Shown piece by piece: positions 23,989 through 31,262 of a stretch of 34,941 nt of DNA; position 1 is the stretch's first letter, and every line of letters begins with the position of its first letter. The DNA comes from UBA1738 sp045580145 (GTDB lineage Bacteria; Bacillota; Clostridia; UBA1381). The notes under the pieces were generated by a model. That model was not told the origin of the DNA, did not search any database, and saw nothing but the letters and a program-made list of their open reading frames with translations. The position numbers and the translations under genes were made by a program. Where the stretch lies: NCBI GenBank assembly GCA_045580145.1, contig JAZNNI010000041.1:1-34941 (forward strand), in the 5' to 3' direction.

Positions 23989-24543
23989 ATGAACAAGAAA
24001 ACAAAAGAACTGGTTATGGCAGCGATCCTTACTGCGCTTTCAATTTTGATTACATATTCACCTGTTAAGCTTCAGCTACCATTTTTCACATTAACCTTAG
24101 GATGCCACGTTCCTACACTACTTGCAATGTTTATCAGTCCTTGGGTTGCTGTTATGACAATCATCGGTAGCTGCATAGGATTTTTTATGGTTATTCCCGC
24201 ACCAAACTCAATTATAGTCGTGACTCGTGCTGCAACGCATCTTGTCTTCGCTCTTGCAGGTATAAAAATGATTAAAGACGGAAAGCTTAATCCTTTCCTC
24301 ATAATCCTTATCACAGCACTTCTTCATTCAGCTACGGAATGGCTCGCTGTATATTTACTTACACCAATCGTAATCGAAGGTGAAACTGCTGCACTCTCTG
24401 CTGCAGGAATTGCATTTGCAGGCACATTTGTTCATCACCTTATTGACTCTGCAATTTGCGCTCCTGTACTTTTTGCCTTGGCAAGAGCAAAGATGCTACA
24501 CATTCCGCAACGCTTTAAATTAAGGAGTAAGACTAATGCATAA
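23989..24543 (+). CDS. ECF transporter S component, substrate unassigned
   Basis: A 184-residue membrane protein with about six hydrophobic helices. The N-terminal KELVMAAILTALSILITYSP is typical of S components that dock to the EcfT coupling protein. Also seen are LGCHVPTLLAMFISPWVAVM, where the conserved proline/glycine segments form the vitamin pocket region, and a basic C-terminal tail. No riboswitch precedes it, so substrate cannot be taken from regulation. The 8-nt overlap with hpt suggests, by inference only, a purine base or related compound. AAGGAGAG precedes the ATG. Confidence 0.8.
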   Translation: MNKKTKELVMAAILTALSILITYSPVKLQLPFFTLTLGCHVPTLLAMFISPWVAVMTIIGSCIGFFMVIPAPNSIIVVTRAATHLVFALAGIKMIKDGKLNPFLIILITALLHSATEWLAVYLLTPIVIEGETAALSAAGIAFAGTFVHHLIDSAICAPVLFALARAKMLHIPQRFKLRSKTNA

Positions 24544-25075
24544 AGATGTTGAGAGAGTACTTGTGAATGAAAGCGAAATTACAGCTTGTGTCGATACTAT
24601 TGCAGAAAATTTGAACAGGGATTTATGCGGAGAACCTCTTTTGGTAGTTATTATCTTAAAAGGTTCAACACCATTTGCAATGGATTTGATAAGAAAGCTT
24701 AATATGCCCGTTGAAATTGATTTTATGCAGGTTTCAAGCTACGGAAAATCAACATCTTCAGGTGGTTTTATTAACGTAAAGAAAGACCTTGAGCAAGATG
24801 TGTCCGGCAAAAATATTCTTATCGTAGAAGACATTATTGACAGCGGAAATACTCTTCACAAGATTAAAACCCTCTTTGAGTCAAGAAATGCAAAATCAGT
24901 AAGAATCTGCACTATGCTTGATAAACCTTCGAGAAGAGTCGTTGATGTAAAAGTCGACTATGTAGGCAAGGAAATTCCCGATGAATTTGTTGTCGGCTAT
25001 GGTCTTGATTACAACGAACAATATCGTAATTTCCCGTACATAGGCGTATTAAAAAGGTCAGTATACGAAAAATAA
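24536..25075 (+). CDS. hpt: Hypoxanthine (guanine) phosphoribosyltransferase
   Basis: A 179-residue type I phosphoribosyltransferase. It joins hypoxanthine or guanine to PRPP for purine salvage in the cytoplasm. Motifs: LLVVIILKGSTPFAMDL (PRPP loop I), DFMQVSSYGKSTSSGG (flexible loop), NILIVEDIIDSGNTL (PRPP-binding) and VDYVGKEIPDEFVVGYGLDY (purine pocket). Length and motifs fit bacterial HPRT. It overlaps the ECF gene by 8 nt, with AAGGAG at good spacing, and ends at a strong terminator. Confidence 0.97.
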   Translation: MHKDVERVLVNESEITACVDTIAENLNRDLCGEPLLVVIILKGSTPFAMDLIRKLNMPVEIDFMQVSSYGKSTSSGGFINVKKDLEQDVSGKNILIVEDIIDSGNTLHKIKTLFESRNAKSVRICTMLDKPSRRVVDVKVDYVGKEIPDEFVVGYGLDYNEQYRNFPYIGVLKRSVYEK

Positions 25076-25082
25076 ACATTTT

Positions 25083-25109
25083 AAAACGGATGGCAATGCC
25101 ATCCGTTTT
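25083..25109. terminator. Bidirectional terminator between hpt and trmB
   Basis: A 12-bp perfect stem (AAAACGGATGGC / GCCATCCGTTTT) with a 3-nt loop has T-runs on both strands, serving the convergent hpt and trmB genes. Confidence 0.9.
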
Positions 25110-25110
25110 T

Positions 25111-25761
25111 CTATTCTTCCCAACCTATATACCTTGCACATACCCTGTAAATCGGCATACCCTGCTCTGAAAATCTTGTTTCATACTCGGTCATAACATT
25201 ATCCTCAAAGCCCGAGTTATGCAAATCAAAGGTTATATCCGACATCTTAAAATTTTCAGCCGCAAAGGAATTCAGCGAAAATTCAAACAGTTTCTGGTTA
25301 TCTGTTTTAAAGCATATCAAGTCCCCTTCTAAAATAACCTTTTTATACACATCAAGGAAATTTTTATGTGTAAGTCTGCGTTTTGCCTGACGGCTCTTTT
25401 TCCAAGGGTCAGAAAAATTCAGATAAATTCTTCTTGCCTCTCCCTTTTCAAAATAGTCGGAAAGCTTTGCTGCATCTGCAATAATAAATCTCAGATTTTT
25501 AAGTCCAAGCGGCTGTGCCTTTTCCATCGCAAGAACCATTACATCACGCACAACCTCAATGGCAACAAAGTTAATATCAGGATATTTCTGTGCCATTTCG
25601 CAAATAAACTTCCCCTTTCCGCAACCAATTTCAATATGTATGGGATTTTCATTTGCAAATTCTGAATGCCACTCACCTTTTAAACTTTCCGGCTCACGAA
25701 TCCACAATTCCCCGCTTTTTTCAAGTCTCGTTTCACAATTTTTCTTTTTACGCATACGCAT
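25111..25761 (-). CDS. trmB: tRNA (guanine46-N7)-methyltransferase
   Basis: A 216-residue SAM-dependent methyltransferase that makes m7G46 in tRNA. Motifs: HIEIGCGKGKFICEMA (SAM loop), FVAIEVVRDVMVLAMEKA, IYLNFSDPWKKSRQAKRRLT (TrmB's DPWPK-like catalytic block) and a C-terminal MTEYETRFSEQGMPIYR. All are diagnostic. GGAGGT lies 9 nt before the ATG. It follows upp after 80 nt and may be partly cotranscribed with it past a modest hairpin. Confidence 0.97.
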   Translation of the reverse strand: MRMRKKKNCETRLEKSGELWIREPESLKGEWHSEFANENPIHIEIGCGKGKFICEMAQKYPDINFVAIEVVRDVMVLAMEKAQPLGLKNLRFIIADAAKLSDYFEKGEARRIYLNFSDPWKKSRQAKRRLTHKNFLDVYKKVILEGDLICFKTDNQKLFEFSLNSFAAENFKMSDITFDLHNSGFEDNVMTEYETRFSEQGMPIYRVCARYIGWEE

Positions 25762-25802
25762 AAAACAAGTACCTCCGATTCCGCAATTAAGCTATGCTAT
25801 GC

Positions 25803-25833
25803 AAAATTACAGGGCGATGCCTTCACCGCCCTG
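25803..25833 (-). terminator. Terminator or attenuator after upp
   Basis: Minus-strand hairpin CAGGGCG / CGCCCTG with a 10-nt loop, followed only by TAATTTTG. The U-tract is weak, so read-through into trmB is likely. Confidence 0.55.
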
Positions 25834-25840
25834 AATGATA

Positions 25841-26470
25841 TTATAAAGTTCCGAAAAGTCTGTCACCGGCATCTCCAAGTCCCGGTACAATATATCCGTT
25901 TTCATTTAATTTTTCATCAACCGCACCGCAGTAAATATCAACATCAGGATGCGCATTTCTAAGTGCCGAAACACCCTGTGGAGCTGCGATTATACATACA
26001 AACTTAATATTTTTTGCTCCGCGTTTTTTTATCATTGTTATAGCATCAATAGCACTTCCGCCTGTTGCAAGCATCGGGTCAAGGACAAGCACCTGACGTT
26101 CTTCAATATCTGTAGGCATCTTGCAATAATACTCAACCGGTTCTAAAGTTTCCTCATTTCTATATAAGCCGATATGTCCGATTTTAGCTGATGGAATCAA
26201 ATCCATTAGCGCATCAACCATTCCAAGTCCGGCCCTTAAAATAGGGACTAACGCCACCTTCTTCTTTGTCCTTTTCGCCGTCATCTTTGTAATAGGAGTT
26301 TCAATTTCAAATTCTTCAAGCTCAAGGTCTTTTGTTGCCTCATAGCCTAAAAGCAGTCCAATCTCGTGCGCGCATTCACGAAAATCCTTTACAGATGTGT
26401 TTTTATCACGCATAATTGATAGTTTATGCTGGATAAGCGGATGGTTCATTACAAATACTCTTTCGTCCAT
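25841..26470 (-). CDS. upp: Uracil phosphoribosyltransferase
   Basis: A 209-residue UPRTase of normal length, forming UMP from uracil and PRPP. The N-terminus NHPLIQHKLSIMRDKNTS is diagnostic. It also has LVPILRAGLGMVDALMDLIP, the PRPP loop LVLDPMLATGGSAIDAI and the C-terminal PGLGDAGDRLFGT that binds uracil. AAAGGAA precedes the ATG, and a good promoter lies upstream. With hpt nearby this gives both pyrimidine and purine salvage in one region, though on opposite strands. Confidence 0.97.
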   Translation of the reverse strand: MDERVFVMNHPLIQHKLSIMRDKNTSVKDFRECAHEIGLLLGYEATKDLELEEFEIETPITKMTAKRTKKKVALVPILRAGLGMVDALMDLIPSAKIGHIGLYRNEETLEPVEYYCKMPTDIEERQVLVLDPMLATGGSAIDAITMIKKRGAKNIKFVCIIAAPQGVSALRNAHPDVDIYCGAVDEKLNENGYIVPGLGDAGDRLFGTL

Positions 26471-26530
26471 TTATGTAGTTCCTTTCTATACAATTTCATA
26501 TCCTACGTTCGTTAATTTTACATTACCATA

Positions 26531-26559
26531 ATTATATATCAAATTTTACATTTTGTCCA
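26531..26559 (-). promoter_or_regulatory. upp promoter
   Basis: Minus-strand TGGACA, 17 nt, TATAAT, with a leader of about 55 nt. No riboswitch-like structure was recognised in the leader. Confidence 0.7.
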
Positions 26560-26565
26560 CACATT

Positions 26566-26976
26566 TTAAAAAAATGCTCTTTCCATTTTTTCTAAAATAG
26601 CAGTATCGTGTGTAAGAAGATCTTTTGCCTCTTTTTGAGCGCACCATCTATATTCCGCAACCTCCTCCGCCTGCAAGCGAACATACGCATCATTTTTAGG
26701 GGTTGCAAGAAAATACACGACATCCTTCTGAACTCCCGGTCTTGGGCTGTATGAAGAAACTTCCCTTACTCCGCCTATAAAAACAACTGAAAGACCGGTT
26801 TCTTCTTTAATTTCCCTCGCTGCTGTTTCAAATTCATTTTCTCCCTGCTCTATATGTCCCTTAGGAAATCCCCAATGACCTCTTGCATTTCCTTTTTTGT
26901 TCATAATCAAAAAATATTCACGTGTTCCATTATTATTGCGGAAAATTACTGCTCCGCATGATTTTTCATATTTCAT
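26566..26976 (-). CDS. NUDIX hydrolase (Ap4A hydrolase-like)
   Basis: A 136-residue NUDIX protein. The 23-residue NUDIX box lies at 40-62 and is complete: GHIEQGENEFET then AAREIKEETGL, with all metal-binding glutamates. WGFPKGH before the box and YFLATP after it resemble bis(5'-nucleosyl)-tetraphosphatases, but substrate cannot be set from sequence. Its ATG overlaps the HAD gene stop (ATGA), making it third in the C39-HAD-NUDIX operon. Confidence 0.92.
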   Translation of the reverse strand: MKYEKSCGAVIFRNNNGTREYFLIMNKKGNARGHWGFPKGHIEQGENEFETAAREIKEETGLSVVFIGGVREVSSYSPRPGVQKDVVYFLATPKNDAYVRLQAEEVAEYRWCAQKEAKDLLTHDTAILEKMERAFF

Positions 26977-27539
26977 TTTTCAATTTCCTTTACTTTATTC
27001 CCTTTTACCAAGTAGATATGCTTTGAAAGACTAAACATCGGACTGTCATTCATAGAATCTGTATAAAAATTATCTATAATTGTATCCGGGAAATGTTTTT
27101 TAAAAATTTCCGGTTTTTTATTCCTAAAGCAAACCTGCAGAATTTCTCCGGTATCAATATCCACCTCTGACGAAATAACGGTTTTTACTCCAAGCCTTCT
27201 GCACATTTCATCAATTAATAAATTACAGCTTGCAGAAAGGACAACATCATCTTCTCTATGCCTGTCAAGATAGAATTTTTTAATCTTATTTTGGTTTTTG
27301 TCCCAAAATTCAGCAACTATACCACTATCCTTTATATAGGAAATAAGACGTACTGCATACCTTTGTGCTTTAGAGTAAAGCTCTTGCTCTGAGATAAGGC
27401 AGGCTTTATATTTTAATAGCATCCACACCATCTTAGGCATAAATGAAATCAGGCGTGGATTTTTCCTAAGCAGAAACAAATAAAAGTCGACAACACTCTC
27501 TCCATCATAGATAGTGTTGTCAAAATCATAAACATTCAT
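26973..27539 (-). CDS. HAD-IB family phosphatase
   Basis: A 188-residue haloacid dehalogenase superfamily hydrolase. Motif I is DFDNTIYDGESV with nucleophile Asp5 and acid Asp7. Motif II is VVLSASCN, motif III the Lys in FRNKKPEIFKKHF, and motif IV FYTDSMNDSPMF. Two helical cap segments lie between motifs I and II, as in SerB-like HAD-IB enzymes. The substrate is unknown; phosphoserine-like or lipid-head-group phosphates are used by relatives. It overlaps both neighbours by one to four nucleotides. Confidence 0.9.
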   Translation of the reverse strand: MNVYDFDNTIYDGESVVDFYLFLLRKNPRLISFMPKMVWMLLKYKACLISEQELYSKAQRYAVRLISYIKDSGIVAEFWDKNQNKIKKFYLDRHREDDVVLSASCNLLIDEMCRRLGVKTVISSEVDIDTGEILQVCFRNKKPEIFKKHFPDTIIDNFYTDSMNDSPMFSLSKHIYLVKGNKVKEIEK

Positions 27540-28366
27540 TATTTCACCTCAACAGCCTGAATATATGAAATGTCAGACAGCTTGAAATTCTTAAGACAAG
27601 TTTTATCAAATGTAATATGCTCTCCATCCTTTAATCCAGGATCGTTGAAATATATATTTTCGTCATCATACGATACCGCCATCATCGAATGAGGATATCC
27701 CTCATAACGTACAATTACACCTTGCGGAAATCTGTCAAGTGCCTCACAGATTGCCACCTTTGCATCCTCATCAGAGGTAACATTAAGGGTGGTTTCTCCT
27801 CTGTTCTTCGCATCAAATTCAGCAAAATACTGAGAGTCTTCTGCAAGTGCCGGCACCAGCTCAAGATCAAAGCTATCAGCCAAGGCAGCATGCCCCGCCA
27901 TATAGCTTCCGCCAAATCCTGCCTCTTTATTATATTGTGCAATATCTATTGGAGTTATAACATCTTCCAAAACATTTGAAAAGAGCATTGCATACGAACA
28001 TACCCAGCAGTATCCTCGTCCGTTTTCTTCAAACTCAAGTTCAGGCTGAGATTGATAGAAATATGTAGATTCATAATCTCCCGAGCCGGTAGATATTTCC
28101 TTAAATACCTTTTCTTCCTCCGCCACCTCCTTTTCTTCTTCATTTTTAGGAGGTCTTAAGTACCCATTTCCTTTATCTTTCTTGTTATATTTATCTTTTG
28201 TTGCCTCGATTATTTCCACATCTCCAAAAATTTCAAGTTCTTGTTTTGAGGCAATAATTACAGTTCTGGCATTGACGCCACGCTCAACTTCGTTCCCAAA
28301 ACTCTCGGCGGACGCAACAGAATATGTAAACATTGTGGCCATCAAAAACGCAAAGACTTTTTTCAT
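27539..28366 (-). CDS. Secreted C39-like papain-fold protein
   Basis: A 275-residue protein with a signal peptide (MKKVFAFLMATMFTYSVASA, cut near residue 20), then a charged Lys/Glu-rich linker to about residue 95, then a papain-fold domain. The likely triad is Cys120 in GRGYCWVCSYAML, His226 in YEGYPHSMMAVSYD and Asn/Asp in IYFNDPG, as in the peptidase C39-like family. No ABC transporter or bacteriocin gene is nearby, so it is not a typical bacteriocin-processing enzyme. The ATG at 28366 follows AGGAAAGGTG at 8 nt. Lead gene of the HAD-NUDIX operon. Confidence 0.78.
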   Translation of the reverse strand: MKKVFAFLMATMFTYSVASAESFGNEVERGVNARTVIIASKQELEIFGDVEIIEATKDKYNKKDKGNGYLRPPKNEEEKEVAEEEKVFKEISTGSGDYESTYFYQSQPELEFEENGRGYCWVCSYAMLFSNVLEDVITPIDIAQYNKEAGFGGSYMAGHAALADSFDLELVPALAEDSQYFAEFDAKNRGETTLNVTSDEDAKVAICEALDRFPQGVIVRYEGYPHSMMAVSYDDENIYFNDPGLKDGEHITFDKTCLKNFKLSDISYIQAVEVK

Positions 28367-28501
28367 CAAACAAACACCTTTCCTATTATAATTCCTTTTT
28401 ATTCTATCATATTATTCTCCATATTTCTACAAGATTTTCCTTACAATTTCGTAACAATTTTTACTTTTTTGAAAATAATAGCAAAAATCTAAAAAAAAGC
28501 C

Positions 28502-28530
28502 TTGTAAAATTTGAAATAAGGTGTTATAAT
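28502..28530 (+). promoter_or_regulatory. secG promoter
   Basis: TTGTAA, 17 nt, TATAAT, about 38 nt before secG, with AGGAGG then following. Region 28367-28501 between this and the C39 gene is AT-rich; no convincing minus-strand promoter was identified in it. Confidence 0.7.
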
Positions 28531-28568
28531 GTATACGATATATAATTAAAATTAGGAGGTTACTGCAG

Positions 28569-28811
28569 ATGAATACAGTTTTTTTGGTTTTACACATCAT
28601 CGTAACTGTTGCTTTGATAGCTGTTGTGTTGTTGCAGGAAGGCAAGGACCCTGGAATGAAAGGCATTGCTGGTTCATCACCTGATGCCGGAGATTCATTT
28701 TTCAGCAAGAACTCAGGAAGAACAAAGGCTTCGTTGTTTGCAAAAATGACAACAGTTTTAGCTATTCTTTTCTTGATTACAACCGTTGTACTCAGCATTA
28801 TAAATGCATAA
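28569..28811 (+). CDS. secG: Protein translocase subunit SecG
   Basis: An 80-residue SecG: two membrane helices (about 3-22 and 57-77) around the conserved VLLQEGKDPGMKGIAGSS loop and the FFSKNSGRTK segment. It is a subunit of the SecYEG preprotein channel. An AGGAGG site lies 9 nt before the ATG. It is followed by a strong terminator. In many Firmicutes secG precedes rnr and smpB, which are not here. Confidence 0.97.
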   Translation: MNTVFLVLHIIVTVALIAVVLLQEGKDPGMKGIAGSSPDAGDSFFSKNSGRTKASLFAKMTTVLAILFLITTVVLSIINA

Positions 28812-28825
28812 ATTACGATTACCAC

Positions 28826-28853
28826 GCGGTACAGTTATCTCTGTACCGCTTTT
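28826..28853 (+). terminator. Terminator of secG
   Basis: Perfect 9-bp stem GCGGTACAG / CTGTACCGC with a 6-nt loop, then TTTTG and TATTTTT. The PHP gene begins soon after, so it is either read through to or has an unseen promoter. Confidence 0.85.
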
Positions 28854-28876
28854 GTATTTTTAAAGGAGATGCTTTA

Positions 28877-29623
28877 ATGAATTACCAACATATCAAGTCT
28901 CAGCTCAAAGCTGACTATAAGTACAAAATTGAAGCCCATGCACATACCAGTCCGGTAAGCCCGTGCAGTGAGGCCACTCCGAAAGAAGTTGTAAGGATAT
29001 ATAAAGAGCTTGGCTATGATGCAATTTGCATTACAAATCACTTTTTTCTCTGGCTTTTTGAACATCAAGACATATATCAAAATCTTACCAAGGAAGAAAA
29101 GATAGACCGCTATCTTGCAGATTTTTACGAAGCAAAGCTTGAGGGAGATAAGCTTAAAATAAATGTAATTTTAGGAGCAGAGCTAAGATTTATCGAAAGT
29201 GAAAATGACTACTTAATTTATGGTGTAGACAGAGATGACTTGTTGGAAATTTATGACCACTTAGGCGGAACAGTTGAAAATTTCCGAAAAAATCTCAATT
29301 TACCAAACAGTGTTTTCATTCAGGCACATCCTTTCAGGAGTCCAAGTACACCTGCTGACGCAAGCTTGCTTGACGGAATTGAAACATTTAATTTGCACAT
29401 AAACCAAAATTCCAAAATACCGCTTGCTGTACGTTATGCAAAGGAAAATGATGTAAATATCACATTATCAGGAAGTGATTTCCATCATCCCGGAACAGGA
29501 AATGAAGGTGCCACGGCACTCCTTTCAAAAACTCTGCCTTGCGATACCTTTGAGTTTACAGAAATCTTAAAAAGCTGTGACTACCTTTTTGAAATTGGCG
29601 GACATACAATTGTTCTTCCATAA
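28877..29623 (+). CDS. PHP-domain metal-dependent phosphoesterase
   Basis: A 248-residue stand-alone PHP protein. The metal-binding residues are spread along it as expected: HAHT (21-24), ITNH (about 52-55), GAELRF, QAHPFRS and SGSDFHHPG near the C-terminus. PHP proteins are trinuclear-metal phosphoesterases with varied targets, including nucleic acids, histidinol phosphate and small nucleotides; the target here is not evident. A good AAAGGAG site precedes the ATG. Convergent with the heparinase-like gene across a shared terminator. Confidence 0.92.
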   Translation: MNYQHIKSQLKADYKYKIEAHAHTSPVSPCSEATPKEVVRIYKELGYDAICITNHFFLWLFEHQDIYQNLTKEEKIDRYLADFYEAKLEGDKLKINVILGAELRFIESENDYLIYGVDRDDLLEIYDHLGGTVENFRKNLNLPNSVFIQAHPFRSPSTPADASLLDGIETFNLHINQNSKIPLAVRYAKENDVNITLSGSDFHHPGTGNEGATALLSKTLPCDTFEFTEILKSCDYLFEIGGHTIVLP

Positions 29624-29626
29624 CAC

Positions 29627-29653
29627 AAAAAAGAGCTGTATCAGCTCTTTTTT
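29627..29653. terminator. Bidirectional terminator between PHP gene and heparinase-like gene
   Basis: Perfect 12-bp stem AAAAAAGAGCTG / CAGCTCTTTTTT with a 3-nt loop and T-runs on both strands. Confidence 0.88.
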
Positions 29654-31203
29654 AATGCAATCCTTATTCTGCCCGACGGCTCCGTGTCCTTTATATGAAA
29701 AACAAGTCTGTATACATAATCATAGTTCTTTGATTTTACAAGTTCAACTCTGAGAGCAAGATTTCCCTCCCACAAAATCGTACCATCACCAATTAAAATC
29801 CGGTCTCCTGACAAAATCGGCTTATCCTTCATCAGTATTATAAGCCGTAGGTCTTCATTCTTTGAAAGCTCGTAATCATCTGTGATTATAACATACTTTT
29901 CCTCCGACTCAACACTTCGAACCCACTTTATTATTCCTGCATTTTTGGGGTAAGTCTTTGAAATGTCGACACTCACTCCATTTTCCATTTTTTCTACTAT
30001 GGCACTTTTTGTATTCGGGAACTGAGTAAATCCATTTATTACAGGCAAATTATGTGTCTTTTCCAAATCAACAACATATGGCTCATTTTCAAGATATGCC
30101 ATAAAATTACCGGCAGCAGAGCTACCACCCTTGACAGCTACGGAAAATCCCTTGGTTTTCTTCACAAAAAGGTCCATACTGTCAATATATCCACATTCCT
30201 GCTCATCAAAATTATCGCCGTAGCTTATAATTTCTGATGCAAATTTTAGTGAATAGAGCTTATGGAAAAGATTTGTGCTGTTAGGTAGGCTTGGCTCTTT
30301 AATCTTCAAAAATTCACTTGCTCCAAAATCCATCAGCTTCTTATAGTCCATACGTTTTCCAAAAAGGTAGGCTCTTGCTCCATCCTCTTCTGTTACACTT
30401 TCAGAAAATCCGTCACTCCCAATATGAGCCCTGTATATACTGTCTGCAACAAACCTCACCTTTTCATCGCTGAACACTGAAAACTTCTGGTCGGTTACAT
30501 TATATAAAAGCTCAAGGACATCAAAAATATATGCCGACCAACGATAAAGACTTTGCTGTGTTTTTGCCTTTATACCATCCTCGGTATACTGTCCCAGAAA
30601 ATAATCTAATGCTGTAAGTGTTTTATCGACAATACTTCTTCGTTTTTCTTCGTCGTCTTCTGCAAACATACACGCAGTAAAAGTATGTGCAACATTTTCC
30701 GGTGTAAGCTGTTTCGCATCTGAAAAAGGCTCAAGCACTCTGCGTCTGATTTCATAAAGAGCTCTTTTCTTAACCGGAAGCGATAATTCCTTTCGGAAAA
30801 GATTTATGCACAAAGAAAGAAGCGATGCAGTTCTGGCCGCATTTATATCAAACCTTTGAAGCTCGTAGTCACGCAAAGCTCCCGTAGTATCTGGAAGCAT
30901 CCACGTACTTTCTTCACATATACACCAGATTCCGTCGATTATATCACGCATAAACCGCCCGTTTTTCTCTGCATATTCAGCCAAAGCAAGCGAGCTTAAA
31001 GCAATTCGTCTTTCCTTATATCCGTTTATAAAATCATCACTTTGGGCGTCTGTATACATTGAAGCAGTCAGTACTCCCCAGTCATTATTTATATACTTCT
31101 TTCCCGCAGATATTACATCATTATAAAGGCTTTCCGGAACTTCCTTTAGTTCAAACAAGTCAAGCTCACTCTGCGGCCAAAGTTCATATTCTGAAAAAAG
31201 CAA
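29641..31203 (-). CDS. Heparinase II/III-like protein, probably catalytically inactive
   Basis: A 520-residue protein with no signal peptide, so cytoplasmic. Residues 60-340 look like the alpha/alpha toroid of heparinase II/III proteins (GYKERRIALSSLALAEYAE, then IIDGIWCICEESTWMLP). From about 350 a beta-sandwich follows (FSVAVKGG...GNFMAYLENEPYVVD...HNLPVINGFTQ). Between KGG and GNF the family normally has an HNHND-type segment; here only SSAA remains (361-364). The Tyr-containing loop before HNLP is also missing. The toroid site usually reading DGGCDEGPxYW is DGIKAKTQQSLYRW. Fold retained, active site gone, is my reading. The start is a TTG 5 nt after GGGGGTG. It has its own promoter with an overlapping inverted repeat. 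Confidence 0.72.
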   Translation of the reverse strand: MLFSEYELWPQSELDLFELKEVPESLYNDVISAGKKYINNDWGVLTASMYTDAQSDDFINGYKERRIALSSLALAEYAEKNGRFMRDIIDGIWCICEESTWMLPDTTGALRDYELQRFDINAARTASLLSLCINLFRKELSLPVKKRALYEIRRRVLEPFSDAKQLTPENVAHTFTACMFAEDDEEKRRSIVDKTLTALDYFLGQYTEDGIKAKTQQSLYRWSAYIFDVLELLYNVTDQKFSVFSDEKVRFVADSIYRAHIGSDGFSESVTEEDGARAYLFGKRMDYKKLMDFGASEFLKIKEPSLPNSTNLFHKLYSLKFASEIISYGDNFDEQECGYIDSMDLFVKKTKGFSVAVKGGSSAAGNFMAYLENEPYVVDLEKTHNLPVINGFTQFPNTKSAIVEKMENGVSVDISKTYPKNAGIIKWVRSVESEEKYVIITDDYELSKNEDLRLIILMKDKPILSGDRILIGDGTILWEGNLALRVELVKSKNYDYVYRLVFHIKDTEPSGRIRIALKKS

Positions 31204-31221
31204 GGTAGCACCCCCTATATA

Positions 31222-31252
31222 GCAATAAATGATATTATACCAGATTTATTGC
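31222..31252. promoter_or_regulatory. Inverted repeat over the heparinase-like gene promoter (putative operator)
   Basis: GCAATAAAT and ATTTATTGC form a perfect 9-bp inverted repeat with a 13-nt centre. The centre contains the whole -10 box, and one arm lies in the -35/-10 spacer. That is a typical repressor-site arrangement. On the plus strand it is followed by CTTTTTT, so a plus-strand terminator is the alternative, but no plus-strand gene ends here. Confidence 0.5.
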
Positions 31253-31262
31253 CTTTTTTCAA
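31234..31262 (-). promoter_or_regulatory. Promoter of the heparinase-like gene
   Basis: Minus-strand TTGAAA, 17 nt, TATAAT. The -35 box overlaps the last codons of birA. Confidence 0.75.

Noticed and set aside
28427..28825. Minus-strand frame covering secG and its promoter
   Set aside because: Antisense to secG and crosses its promoter; composition is that of an intergenic AT-rich region.
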